Positions 8,288 through 16,719 are shown, counted from the stretch's first letter. The stretch is DNA of 64,000 nt from CAYXVJ01 sp964558445 (GCA_964558445.1 CAZLEA010000004.1:1-64000); one strand, 5' to 3'. A program made the numbers and translations. Notes: generated from the letters alone by a model not told the origin.

Positions 8288-9589
8288 ATGAGTAGAGAAC
8301 AGGTAAACGGGTTCCTGAAGGAACAGGGGCTTCACGCCGACTTCATCGATATGGATCAAGAGGTCGATCTCTTCATCGCAAACATGGAGAGCGGACTTGC
8401 AACAGAGCAGGATCAAATGAAGATGATCCCGACCTATATCGAGGTCGGTAACGAGATTCCGGCAGGCGAGACCGTGATTGTTCTGGATGCCGGCGGGACG
8501 AATTTCCGCGTGGCGGCACTGACCTTCACGGAGAATATGGGTACGGTCATCGAGGGTTTCGTGACCCATCGTATGCCCGGTACGGATGGCGAGATCTCGA
8601 AGAACGACTTCTATGACGCGATCGTGGAGCACATCCGCCCGCTTCTGCCGATGAGTAAGAAGATCGGTTTCTGCTTCTCTTATCCGAGCCTGATGTTCCC
8701 GAACAAGGACGGTAGGGTACTCAACTTCAGTAAGGAAGTGGAATTGCCCGAGGTCGTCGGCACGGTGCTCGGCGATAGCATCCGTGAGGCGCTCGAGCGC
8801 GCGGGACAGGATAGCGATGTGGACGTCGTCATCCTAAACGATACCGTGGCCGCCTTGCTTGGCGGTATGAACCAGAGCACGGGCAGAACCTATGATGCTT
8901 GGCTCGGCTTCATCCTGGGCACCGGCACGAACACCGCCTATACGGAGGATATCTCACGCATCGGTAAGCTGGGTGCGGATCGCGGACACGGGCGCATGAT
9001 TATCAACATGGAGTCCGGTACCTATCCGATCAAGGATCGCTCGTCGGTCGATGTCGCAATCGATAAGACAACCAACGCGCCGGGCAGCTACCTCTTCGAG
9101 AAGATGATCTCTGGGCGCTATCAGGGCGCACAGCTCTGGCACACGCTACAGGTTGCGGTCAAGGAAGGCTTGTTTAGCGAAGGATTCAAGAAGGACTTGG
9201 AGAAGGTCTCGGAGATCGACAGCTACAACCTCGATCAGTTCCTCTATGAGCCCGAGGGTGAGAATATCCTCGCGAAGCTCTGTCGTACAGATGATGACCA
9301 GACGAACCTCTACTATCTGATCGATAACCTCTTCGAGCGCGCGGCTCGCCTGGCGGTTGTGAACCTGACGGCCATCATGGTGCATCTGGGTGCGGGTAAG
9401 AACCCGGTACGCCCCGTCGCCATCACGGCGGAGGGCACCACCTTCTACAAGGCGAAGTTGCTGAAGCCCAAGATTGACCATTGGATGCGTGTCTATGCAC
9501 ACGAGAAGCGCGGTCACTACCATGAATTCATCACCGCCAAGGACGCAAACCTGGTCGGTGCCGCGATTGCTGCGTTGACAAATCTCTAG
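8288..9589 (+). CDS. hexokinase family sugar kinase
   Basis: A 433-residue protein of the hexokinase type 1/2 family rather than the usual bacterial ROK or Glk type. The phosphate-1 motif LDAGGTNFR lies at 66-74, with FSYPS, LNDTVAALLGG (catalytic Asp) and GTGTNTAY further on. The length is close to a single hexokinase domain (about 450). It should use ATP to phosphorylate glucose or a related hexose for glycolysis. It starts 7 bases after a GGAGGT-like site (CCGGAGGTTTAAC). A TATAAT box lies at 8247-8252. This family is best known from eukaryotes but also occurs in Clostridia. Confidence 0.88.
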   Translation: MSREQVNGFLKEQGLHADFIDMDQEVDLFIANMESGLATEQDQMKMIPTYIEVGNEIPAGETVIVLDAGGTNFRVAALTFTENMGTVIEGFVTHRMPGTDGEISKNDFYDAIVEHIRPLLPMSKKIGFCFSYPSLMFPNKDGRVLNFSKEVELPEVVGTVLGDSIREALERAGQDSDVDVVILNDTVAALLGGMNQSTGRTYDAWLGFILGTGTNTAYTEDISRIGKLGADRGHGRMIINMESGTYPIKDRSSVDVAIDKTTNAPGSYLFEKMISGRYQGAQLWHTLQVAVKEGLFSEGFKKDLEKVSEIDSYNLDQFLYEPEGENILAKLCRTDDDQTNLYYLIDNLFERAARLAVVNLTAIMVHLGAGKNPVRPVAITAEGTTFYKAKLLKPKIDHWMRVYAHEKRGHYHEFITAKDANLVGAAIAALTNL

Positions 9590-9634
9590 GGCAGCGGCGA
9601 AGCTTAATTAAGAATACAAGACGAGTACAGACGG

Positions 9635-9706
9635 ATCGATCGCTTCGGCGGTCGATTCCTTATATAGGCACAGAGAAACAGCACCGAGGGGGATCGGTGC
9701 TGTTTC
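9635..9706 (+). terminator. two consecutive hairpins downstream of hexokinase
   Basis: The first hairpin (9635-9656) is a 9-bp stem with one G-T pair closed by a TTCG tetraloop. The second (9675-9706) is a perfect 13-bp stem, GAAACAGCACCGA with TCGGTGCTGTTTC, around a 6-base G-rich loop. Only a short T-run (TTT) is embedded in the second stem, so termination is likely but not classical. The rest of 9590-9922 shows no convincing gene. Confidence 0.55.
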
Positions 9707-9922
9707 AAGGAGGGGTTATGAAGTAAGGGGTGTCTCTTTTGAAGACACTTACAGTATACGAAGCAGATGTTTCGACCGCGTGTAGCGTTTGTGAATATTC
9801 TGGAAAGACAAAAGGCAAACGTGACATTCATGTTAAGAGACCGTGTTTGGCGACCCCATCTGTCCGCCATGTATAAGAAATCTCTTGGCAATAGCGGTAT
9901 AATGGTGCTCGGAGGATCCGAA

Positions 9923-10186
9923 ATGAAACTTGAAGGCAGTGTTTATGTGGCCAACGTGATGGTGGCTCAACTTACGGTAGATGAAGAGCGACCCGATCTT
10001 CGCTTCTCGAAGCAGGTGGAAGTCTGCCTACTCCGGCTCTGCAAGGAGCTCCAGATTCCGATCCCGCTCTGGCTACAGAAGAATACCAAGGAGTTTGCCC
10101 GTTTCCACCAGACGCTCTTCTTCAATGAGTCGTTTGGCGAGGCGGTGCATTTCGACCGTTTCCGTATTCGTTGGATCCAAGATTAG
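9923..10186 (+). CDS. small conserved hypothetical protein upstream of mazG
   Basis: An 87-residue soluble protein that I do not recognise, starting MKLEGSVYVANVMV and rich in charged residues. ATG 9923 has GGAGGATCC-type spacing (GGAGGA at 9911-9916), and a TATAAT box lies at 9898-9903. A longer in-frame reading from 9767 has no ribosome site. It ends 8 bases before mazG and probably heads the mazG-rqcP operon. No signal peptide or membrane segment is seen. The C-terminal half is basic and aromatic (FARFHQTLFFNESF, FDRFRIRW). Confidence 0.75.
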   Translation: MKLEGSVYVANVMVAQLTVDEERPDLRFSKQVEVCLLRLCKELQIPIPLWLQKNTKEFARFHQTLFFNESFGEAVHFDRFRIRWIQD

Positions 10187-10194
10187 GTGAACAG

Positions 10195-11097
10195 ATGATC
10201 GATAGAGATATACCCAATTTGAAGGAAGATCCGGACTTCCTCGCCCAAGAGCACTACACGCTGGAGGAGTTCCGAAGCATTATCGCCTTCCTCGCCTCCC
10301 CGAACGGCTGCCCCTGGGACCATGTCCAGACGGCGAAGACCCTGCAGAAGCATCTTCTAGAGGAAGCGTATGAGGCCTACGATGCGATCGAATCTGGTGA
10401 CGAGACGGGACTTAGAGAAGAGCTTGGCGATCTGCTCTTGCAGATTGTCTTCCAAGCGAATCTGGCTGAATCGTTTACTCTCCAAGAGGTTATCGATGGC
10501 ATCGCCCATAAGATGATCAGCCGCCACACCCATGTGTTCGGCAGCGACCGGGTGGAGAATACAACAGAGGTCCTGGACGTCTGGGAAGCAAACAAACGAC
10601 GGGAGAAGGAGCAGCTGAGCCATACGGATGCGCTAAACGGCGTGGCCAGAGCACTGCCGGCGCTCACCCGTGCGACGAAGCTGCAGGCGAAGGCCGCCAA
10701 GGCTGGATTCGATTGGCCGACGATCGAGGGCCCGGAAGCGAAGGTCCGTGAGGAGCTTGCCGAGGCGAAGGCCGCNNNNNNNNNNNNNNNNNNNNNNNNN
10801 NNNNNNNNNNNNNNNNNNNNNNNNNNNNNNNNNNNNNNNNNNNNNNNNNNNNNNNNNNNNNNNNNNNNNNNNNNNGTCGTGAACTGGGCCCGCCATGCGG
10901 GTGTCGATCCGGAGATCGCGCTCGATCGGGCGAATCACAAGTTCCTGACACGCTTCAGCCGGGTGGAAGCCGCGGTACGAGCGGATCGGCAGCAGATGCA
11001 CAAGCTCGATCTCGATGCACTGGATGCCTACTGGGATCGGGTGAAACAAGACCAACAGACCGAAGCAGATAGAAGCAAACAAGATAGGAGCAAATAG
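10195..11097 (+). CDS. mazG: nucleoside triphosphate pyrophosphohydrolase MazG (interrupted by an assembly gap)
   Basis: An all-alpha NTP pyrophosphohydrolase that hydrolyses (d)NTPs to NMP and PPi. The N-terminal catalytic repeat shows the family CPWD motif, then LLEEAYEAYDAI and LREELGDLLLQIVFQA with the metal-binding acidic residues. A 100-N gap (10776-10875) falls in the second repeat. After the gap VVNWARHAGVDPEIAL and FLTRFSRVE match the C-terminal MazG repeat, so it is one gene; the real missing stretch is probably shorter than 100 bases. It has AGGTGA just upstream and its stop abuts the rqcP start. The order mazG-rqcP-divIC matches other Bacillota. Confidence 0.9.
   Translation: MIDRDIPNLKEDPDFLAQEHYTLEEFRSIIAFLASPNGCPWDHVQTAKTLQKHLLEEAYEAYDAIESGDETGLREELGDLLLQIVFQANLAESFTLQEVIDGIAHKMISRHTHVFGSDRVENTTEVLDVWEANKRREKEQLSHTDALNGVARALPALTRATKLQAKAAKAGFDWPTIEGPEAKVREELAEAKAXXXXXXXXXXXXXXXXXXXXXXXXXXXXXXXXXXVVNWARHAGVDPEIALDRANHKFLTRFSRVEAAVRADRQQMHKLDLDALDAYWDRVKQDQQTEADRSKQDRSK
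10776..10875. other. assembly gap of 100 N inside mazG
   Basis: A run of exactly 100 N, a scaffolding placeholder. The flanks do not repeat each other. By comparison with typical MazG proteins, roughly 20-30 codons are missing, so the true distance is unknown. Confidence 0.95.
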
Positions 11098-11364
11098 ATG
11101 AGAATCGATAAATTCTTGAAGGTCGCGCGCGTCATCAAGCGTCGCACAGTGGCCAACGAAGTGGTGTCCAAGGGACGCGTACAGATCAACGGCAGGACGG
11201 CCAAGCCAGGAACCGAGGTCAAGGTCGGTGACCTGATCGAGATTCAGTTCGGTAGCGGGACCTCTCGCATCCGAGTCCTCGAGATCAAGGACAATGTTCG
11301 CAAAGACGATGCCGCATCCCTCTACGAGGTAGTCGAGACCGATCCGCTGGCGCTACAGGACTGA
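11098..11364 (+). CDS. rqcP: S4-domain RNA-binding protein RqcP (YabO/Hsp15-like)
   Basis: An 88-residue S4 domain protein: MRIDKFLKVARVIKRRTVA, then SKGRVQINGRTAKPGTEVK. The RqcP/YabO family binds stalled 50S-peptidyl-tRNA complexes and helps RqcH add C-terminal alanine tails in ribosome quality control. It starts directly after the mazG stop with no gap, so it is translationally coupled, as in Bacillus subtilis where yabO follows mazG. In spore formers yabP and yabQ usually follow; here there is 128 bases without a gene and then divIC. Confidence 0.92.
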   Translation: MRIDKFLKVARVIKRRTVANEVVSKGRVQINGRTAKPGTEVKVGDLIEIQFGSGTSRIRVLEIKDNVRKDDAASLYEVVETDPLALQD

Positions 11365-11492
11365 TTAACCGGCTTATATTACAATCAGATGACAAATCGA
11401 ATCGACAAATCGACCGCGGTTGTCATCCAAGCGGATTATGGCGTAAACTGGGCATAACACGTGATTGCCGATGATGGAGATGATTAAGAGAC

Positions 11493-11837
11493 ATGAGTAG
11501 CAAGCAAGTAAGCGATCAGAAGAAGTACAAGAAGGCGGGGAAGTCTTCGTTTGTCCCTGCGATTGTGGCTGTGCTCATCGTCATCGTGGCCCTGATCAGC
11601 GGTTTTGCCATCCATATGAAGCAACAGAGCGAGTACGCTAGACTGCTTCGGAAACAAGAAGCGCTGCAAGACGAGTACAATCAACTTAGAAGCGACAACG
11701 TTGCGGTTGAGGCCGAGATCAATTCGATCGATTCCGACGATTACGTGAAGCGCATCGCAAGAGAGGTGCTCGGGATGGTCTGGCCAAACGAGGTCATCTT
11801 CAAACAAGGTGAGGAAGCGCCCGCGGCAGACGACTAG
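11493..11837 (+). CDS. divIC: DivIC/FtsB family septum formation protein
   Basis: A 114-residue bitopic membrane protein: a basic cytoplasmic start, one hydrophobic segment (about residues 22-40), then an external coiled coil (LLRKQEALQDEYNQLRSDN) and the family C-terminal motif AREVLGMVWPNEVIF. DivIC/FtsB forms a complex with FtsL and DivIB/FtsQ that activates septal peptidoglycan synthesis. Position after rqcP is the conserved Bacillota order and supports the call despite low sequence conservation. Confidence 0.88.
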   Translation: MSSKQVSDQKKYKKAGKSSFVPAIVAVLIVIVALISGFAIHMKQQSEYARLLRKQEALQDEYNQLRSDNVAVEAEINSIDSDDYVKRIAREVLGMVWPNEVIFKQGEEAPAADD

Positions 11838-11851
11838 AATACGAGATCGCC

Positions 11852-12427
11852 ATGCATCAAATCAGTTTCAAGTACAGACATACAGGTGACCGGGGACGAC
11901 CGAAGATAGCACAGTTGCTAGGGGGTAGTTTCCGGTTTCTTTTTGCCCTTATAATTACGCTAAGTCTAAGCATAGGCCTAGCTGCTTGCGGCGTAGAGCT
12001 ACAAATTTATCCCGGACAAATTCAAACGACACAGGGCAGCGAGCATATGGATGTCGCGGCCGATGTCGTCTACGGCGCGGACTACCTGGATATGGAGGAA
12101 GTCTTGGATTACCTCGTCTTGTTTGAGGAGTTGCCGCCGAATTACTTGAGCAAGCAAGAGGCTTACGATCTGGGCTGGGAGCCAAGTGAGGGGAATCTCT
12201 GGGATGTGGCCTATGGGTCTGCAATCGGTGGGGATCGCTTCGGCAATCGTGAGGGATTGCTCCCGGACGATACGAATCGGCGCTGGTACGAAGCGGATGT
12301 CAACTATGAGGGCGGCTATCGCGGCGGCGAACGCCTCGTCTACAGCGATGACGGCTATATCTACTACACACAAGATCACTACGAGAGCTTCGAGCTCTAT
12401 CAGACGGCAGGGGGGCAGAGCGATTGA
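11852..12427 (+). CDS. barnase-family extracellular ribonuclease with lipoprotein signal
   Basis: A 191-residue guanyl-type ribonuclease. The N-terminus has a basic stretch, a hydrophobic segment (about 28-44) and a lipobox LAAC ending at C46, so the enzyme should be lipid-anchored on the outer face. The mature part follows barnase closely. The catalytic set K101, E147, R157, R161 and H176 has the same spacing as barnase K27, E73, R83, R87 and H102, so it should be active. Its stop overlaps the start of a barstar homologue (TTGA). Free barnase is secreted, not lipidated; the anchoring is unusual. The ribosome site is weak. Confidence 0.92.
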   Translation: MHQISFKYRHTGDRGRPKIAQLLGGSFRFLFALIITLSLSIGLAACGVELQIYPGQIQTTQGSEHMDVAADVVYGADYLDMEEVLDYLVLFEELPPNYLSKQEAYDLGWEPSEGNLWDVAYGSAIGGDRFGNREGLLPDDTNRRWYEADVNYEGGYRGGERLVYSDDGYIYYTQDHYESFELYQTAGGQSD

Positions 12428-12771
12428 CACATAATGCTACGCCAAGGCGCCTAACGATCAACACGAGCCTCTACCCCGATGCGGAGGCACTCCACCGTTA
12501 TATCGCAGAAAAATTGCGGTTTCCGTCTTACTACGGACGGAATCTGGACGCGCTCTATGATGTGCTGAGTACGAATCCCGGGTGCTTGATTCTCTATTGG
12601 ATCGAAGACTTGAGGCTTGTCTTGGGACTGGATCCGGCGATCGGGCGCCGCTTCTTGGCTGTGTTCGAAGACTTGAGGGCGGAGCATCGGCACATCTTAG
12701 TGATTCGAATACGTCGTATGAACGGATTTGTTATCGGCACGGATGCTACAACGAATAAAAGAAACACTTAA
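12424..12771 (+). CDS. barstar-family ribonuclease inhibitor
   Basis: A 115-residue barstar homologue with the inhibitory helix FPSYYGRNLDALYDVL; D42 and D46 correspond to barstar D35 and D39, which plug the barnase active site. It has no signal peptide and should act in the cytoplasm, protecting the cell from its own ribonuclease before export. The start is TTG at 12424 overlapping the RNase stop, with a G-rich ribosome site (AGGGGGG) upstream; no ATG or GTG lies in frame nearby. Coupling ensures that inhibitor is made with toxin. Confidence 0.9.
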   Translation: MTHNATPRRLTINTSLYPDAEALHRYIAEKLRFPSYYGRNLDALYDVLSTNPGCLILYWIEDLRLVLGLDPAIGRRFLAVFEDLRAEHRHILVIRIRRMNGFVIGTDATTNKRNT

Positions 12772-12849
12772 TAAGCGCGCAATGTGACTCTGGTAAAATA
12801 GTAGTAAACACTGGCCTGGTAAGATCTGCTTGCAAGTCAGGAGGTTCAT

Positions 12850-14721
12850 ATGAAACAGAGAACGAAACGATACATAGTCGGTATCGCTGCACTTATAATC
12901 TTGGCCCATACGCTCAGCGCTTGTTCGCTGCTGCAGAAGCCCACGGTGGACGTACCGTTGACGGCTGATGGCTATACCGCACTTCGCGACCCCTTCGGAC
13001 CGACGCTCGAGACTTGGTCTCTGGCCAGACCGTTTGCCGCCAGGGCAGGCGCAGATGAGGGCTATTGGCCAGCCGAGCTCTACGTGACCAAGAACCGGCA
13101 GACAGCCTCCATCTATCCGATTGCGATGGGTAAGGTTGTCAAGGTCGATTACATGGATAGCCAAGCGACTTGGCGCGGTAAGTATATCGTGATCGAGCAC
13201 AGCGGTAAATTCTTGTTACCCGGATCCGAGGGCAGCCATGTCAATACGACGGCTCGTGGCTTGCCGAACGCGATTGATGTCGGTCGCGAGACGGAGCTTA
13301 TTTCCGCAGACCGGCTCTTCACGGACGAAGAGACGAGCCTACACAGCTTCTCCGAGGAAGCATCTTATACGCTGAACGAGCAGACGGCGAGCACCATCTA
13401 CTCCGTATACAAACATATCGATCATGTACAGGTGAGAGTCGGTTCCGATATCACGGATTTGGGGGCCGAGCTTGGGAAACTGAGCACGGGTGAGGGCCAA
13501 ACAGGTTATCGGCCGCAGTTCCAGCTTGAGATTCGTCACTTCGGGAATCGCAAGATCTCATCGTCTGCCTACAACGTTTATTTGGGGCCGTCCGGTGACG
13601 GTAGCTTCGCCGATGTCAATCAGATGCTTGGCTTCGGATACTTGGAGCCCTCTTCTGTGATCCAGGCGAATCTGGATCTAAACTACTATGAGGGTGTAGA
13701 ACTTCTGCCCGTCGAGAGCGGATCCGCTACGGTAAGCGGCGAGGGATCGGCTTCGTCTTCGGAGACTGGCACCGAAACAGAGAAGATCACGGAGGTAAGC
13801 GAGTCAGCGGTAGCCGCGAGACCGGCAACCGAGGATGAGATCGCGACCGCGAAGCGCTACCTGCTCGATTTGAACAACTACATCTGGTTCACGGATGACG
13901 GCTTGCTGCCGGTATTCAGTGATCCCGCTACTGCCGATTCGATCTGGCTTGCCAGACGCTTCTTGTTCGAAGCGATCCGCTTGCAGATGGGTGAGCCGAT
14001 TTCGCTGGATACGCTAGAAGAGATGGTACAGACGCGTGTCAATCCGGAGATTCGTCTGGACCCGACGGCGGACTACGGGCAGATCGCTCTGATCTCGTGG
14101 GATCCCGAGAATCGCACGCTGATGCCGCAACCGGCAGGTATTGAGGGCTGGACCGCCACGAATGATCTGGATATCGTGGAAGCGGTGAAGACCGGTAAGC
14201 AGCTTGAGCTTCTAGCCTACGAGTACACGTACAAGCCAATCGATTATACGGATGGGACGAGAAACTTCGGTATTGTGAGTTCCGGGGATCGCTATATCGG
14301 CTACTTCGATCACGATCAATTCGATGTCTCGACCGGCCAAACGGGCCTTCGCCTGCGTTATGCGCTTAGCGGGGATCAAGGACGCTTGGATCGTTATCGC
14401 TATGTGCTGGAAGACGATGGCTCCGGTGGCTTCACAGTCTTGAAGAAGGAATTGGATGCAGGCAGTGAGGATTATATCCGTAGCCTGCCCACATTGGATT
14501 CGATCACGATTCAGAGAGGTCAGATCGTGAACACGGACGGTCTCAGACTTCGTATACGAGACAATTCATCGCTTGATGCAAACGAAATCGGCTTCATCGC
14601 CGAGTATAGTCCGGTGCTCGCTGTCGGCCCTGCGACAAACGGCTTCCTCCTGATCTTCGACCCGGCACAGGAGCATGAACCGACCGGTTTTGCATCCTAT
14701 CAATATATTAGCTTAGACTGA
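12850..14721 (+). CDS. large surface lipoprotein with degenerate M23-like and SH3-like domains
   Basis: A 623-residue lipoprotein; the signal peptide ends in lipobox LSAC (C25). Residues about 75-245 resemble the LytM/M23 fold (IYPIAMGKVVKV, YKHIDHVQVRVG, then FQLEIRHFG where active enzymes have HLHFE). The metal-binding histidines are not all present, so it is probably a binding domain rather than an active peptidase. A Ser/Thr/Glu-rich linker follows (about 290-330), then an alpha/beta region I do not recognise, and a C-terminal SH3-like segment from about residue 555 (NTDGLRLRIRDNSS). A cell-wall role is inferred. Confidence 0.7.
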   Translation: MKQRTKRYIVGIAALIILAHTLSACSLLQKPTVDVPLTADGYTALRDPFGPTLETWSLARPFAARAGADEGYWPAELYVTKNRQTASIYPIAMGKVVKVDYMDSQATWRGKYIVIEHSGKFLLPGSEGSHVNTTARGLPNAIDVGRETELISADRLFTDEETSLHSFSEEASYTLNEQTASTIYSVYKHIDHVQVRVGSDITDLGAELGKLSTGEGQTGYRPQFQLEIRHFGNRKISSSAYNVYLGPSGDGSFADVNQMLGFGYLEPSSVIQANLDLNYYEGVELLPVESGSATVSGEGSASSSETGTETEKITEVSESAVAARPATEDEIATAKRYLLDLNNYIWFTDDGLLPVFSDPATADSIWLARRFLFEAIRLQMGEPISLDTLEEMVQTRVNPEIRLDPTADYGQIALISWDPENRTLMPQPAGIEGWTATNDLDIVEAVKTGKQLELLAYEYTYKPIDYTDGTRNFGIVSSGDRYIGYFDHDQFDVSTGQTGLRLRYALSGDQGRLDRYRYVLEDDGSGGFTVLKKELDAGSEDYIRSLPTLDSITIQRGQIVNTDGLRLRIRDNSSLDANEIGFIAEYSPVLAVGPATNGFLLIFDPAQEHEPTGFASYQYISLD

Positions 14722-14819
14722 ATTTTGTTACTGAAATGTGTCATCGGATTGACTATACTAATAAGTACCTTGCGCGGCTAGGAACTGCTGCGCAGTTTAT
14801 GAGTCAGGAGATGAATAGT

Positions 14820-15137
14820 ATGAGCACACTAACAATTACGAAGGATAACTTCCAGTCCGAGGTCATGGACTCCGATCAGCCGGTCCTCTTGGACTTCTGG
14901 GCATCATGGTGCGGCCCCTGCCGCATGGTATCCCCTCTGGTAGATCAGATCGCAGAGGAGATGGTTGGCACCGCCAAGGTTGGTAAGGTCAACGTCGATG
15001 AACAGCCCGAGCTCGCCGCCCAGTTCGGCGTGATGAGCATCCCCACCTTGGCCGTGATCAAGGGTGGCGAAGTCGTCAAGAAGGCAGTCGGTGCCCGTCC
15101 CAAGGACGAAATCGTCGCCATGATCCAAGAAGCATAA
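14820..15137 (+). CDS. trxA: thioredoxin
   Basis: A 105-residue thioredoxin with the redox site WCGPC (C31, C34), the cis-proline segment SIPTL and the usual length. It reduces cytoplasmic disulfides. The ATG at 14820 is chosen because AGGAG (14806-14810) lies 9 bases upstream; the longer in-frame reading from 14736 has no signal. Transcription ends at a hairpin 23 bases downstream. Confidence 0.95.
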   Translation: MSTLTITKDNFQSEVMDSDQPVLLDFWASWCGPCRMVSPLVDQIAEEMVGTAKVGKVNVDEQPELAAQFGVMSIPTLAVIKGGEVVKKAVGARPKDEIVAMIQEA

Positions 15138-15159
15138 GCTTCAGATGAGTAGATAGATG

Positions 15160-15198
15160 AGAGCTTCCTGCCTTGATTGTAGGAGGCTCTTCTTATTT
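15160..15198 (+). terminator. Rho-independent terminator after thioredoxin
   Basis: AGAGCTTCCT (15160-15169) pairs with AGGAGGCTCT (15181-15190) with one G-T pair around an 11-base loop, followed by TCTTATTT. Confidence 0.8.
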
Positions 15199-15227
15199 GC
15201 TAAACCTTGGCCACTAGCCTATTTCGG

Positions 15228-16541
15228 ATGGATACACGTATGGATATCGCAAGCCTCATCGACAAACGAATCCTCAGATTGATCGATCGCCTCGATCGCC
15301 TCGCCGCTAGAGGACAAGCATCCGCTTGGCTGGTCGGCGGCTCGCTTCGTGATCTCTATTTGGGGCTTCCTCTCTACGATTACGATATCTGCACGACGCT
15401 CTACCCCGATGAGGTGATGGCAGGCCTGGCCGATCTCAGGTGTATACCGACCGGCATCGAACACGGCACGGTCACGGTCTGGACGGAGGGACTGCAAGTT
15501 GAGATCACAACGCTTCGGGCCGAGGGGCCGTATAGCGACAAACGCCATCCGGACCATCTGCTGTTCTTGACGGACTTGGCAGAGGACTTGTTGCGCAGAG
15601 ACTTCACGATCAATGCGATGGCTTGGCACCCGGATGAGGGGCTTAGCGATCCGTATAACGGCAGGGAGGATCTGGCAGCGGGTCTGATTCGAGCCGTGGG
15701 CGAGCCCACGCGCCGCTTCCGAGAGGATGCGCTTCGTATCCTCCGAGCCCTGCGCTTCGCATCGACGCTTGGGTTTCGGATCGAAGAGGAGACGGCCCTG
15801 GCTATGCGAGCAGAGGCTTCGGGTTTGCGGCAAGTCGCCAGGGAACGAATCTTAACGGAGCTTCGGCGCTGCATGGGGCATATGGCCTTTGCATCCGTGT
15901 GGTCTGCCTGGCCGGAGCTTGTAGAGATCGTCTTCTCGGATGTCTGTGTGCCCGAACTTCGCATGGGGGCAAGCCTTGTGGAACATGTGGAGGCGATGTT
16001 TGTGGGCTATGACGAGACCGCGCCGGAAGCCGTTTGCTTCATGTATCTCCTGCGAGCGCTGCAGAAGAGTACGGAGACCAAGCTGCGAGAAGTCTGTGCG
16101 GGCCTTAGACTCGATGGTGCGACGCAGAAGGCGATTACGGCTGTTTATCTTGGGAGTCGAAGCGACTTCTTCCACCAAACCTACACATCCGAGCGTGTCC
16201 AAGCCGCATACGGTCTTCGGCGCTGGCCGGATTACTGGGATGAGCTATTGGCCTTCTTGTCGCTGATAGAGCCGGAGGATCGTTTCGTATACTCACCGCT
16301 TGACCGTGGACGAATCGAAGCCCTGCTTCGTGAGACGAGGGCGATTCGGGTAGCAGGCTTGGCTACTTCGGTCACGGAGCTTAAGATCGACGGATCGGAT
16401 CTGTTGGCACGAGGCCTCCGCCCGGGGAAGCAGATCGGCATCATCTTGGAGACGCTCTTGGACCGGGTGATCGAAGGAGAGGTTAGAAACTCGCGCGACG
16501 CGTTGTCGGAGCTTGCGGAGAAGCTTATTTCGGACAAATAA
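15228..16541 (+). CDS. cca: CCA-adding tRNA nucleotidyltransferase / poly(A) polymerase family
   Basis: A class II nucleotidyltransferase of about 437 residues. The catalytic GGSLRD lies at 37-42 and the metal-binding aspartates in DYD (D51, D53). RRDFTINAMAW and DPYNGREDL follow, and then the nucleotide-selecting FREDALRILRALRFAS. It adds or repairs the CCA end of tRNAs. The C-terminal part is helical with no obvious HD phosphohydrolase motif. The start is uncertain: ATG 15228, ATG 15240 or TTG 15207 are possible and none has a good ribosome site. Confidence 0.88.
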   Translation: MDTRMDIASLIDKRILRLIDRLDRLAARGQASAWLVGGSLRDLYLGLPLYDYDICTTLYPDEVMAGLADLRCIPTGIEHGTVTVWTEGLQVEITTLRAEGPYSDKRHPDHLLFLTDLAEDLLRRDFTINAMAWHPDEGLSDPYNGREDLAAGLIRAVGEPTRRFREDALRILRALRFASTLGFRIEEETALAMRAEASGLRQVARERILTELRRCMGHMAFASVWSAWPELVEIVFSDVCVPELRMGASLVEHVEAMFVGYDETAPEAVCFMYLLRALQKSTETKLREVCAGLRLDGATQKAITAVYLGSRSDFFHQTYTSERVQAAYGLRRWPDYWDELLAFLSLIEPEDRFVYSPLDRGRIEALLRETRAIRVAGLATSVTELKIDGSDLLARGLRPGKQIGIILETLLDRVIEGEVRNSRDALSELAEKLISDK

Positions 16542-16545
16542 AATA

Positions 16546-16686
16546 CCCTCAAAGCGGTATCGAGCTAGCTTTGAGGGCACCCATGGGAGGGTCAATCGCC
16601 TTACAAGAGGCAATTGATCTTGGCGTAAATCTCGGGGACGTTCAGATGATTCCAGGGTCACGCCCCGAGACTTACTATATAGTAAG
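16546..16686 (-). terminator. SDR-gene terminator and preceding array of inverted repeats
   Basis: Read on the minus strand after the SDR gene, four inverted repeats come in sequence. They are a palindrome CTTACTATATAGTAAG (16671-16686), a stem TCTCGGGG/CCCCGAGA (16630-16637 with 16663-16670), a 10-bp stem with one mismatch around a 6-base loop (16592-16617), and a perfect 10-bp stem CCCTCAAAGC/GCTTTGAGGG (16546-16577). The last is followed on the minus strand by TATTTTATTT and is a good terminator, probably bidirectional with cca. The others make an unusually structured 3' region. Confidence 0.65.
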
Positions 16687-16719
16687 AATTACCGTAGCAA
16701 TTCGAACTAACGAAATTGT

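Noticed and set aside
9767..9922. N-terminal extension of the small protein before mazG
   Set aside because: No ribosome site at 9767. The ATG at 9923 has GGAGGA and follows a TATAAT box, which places the promoter inside the longer frame.
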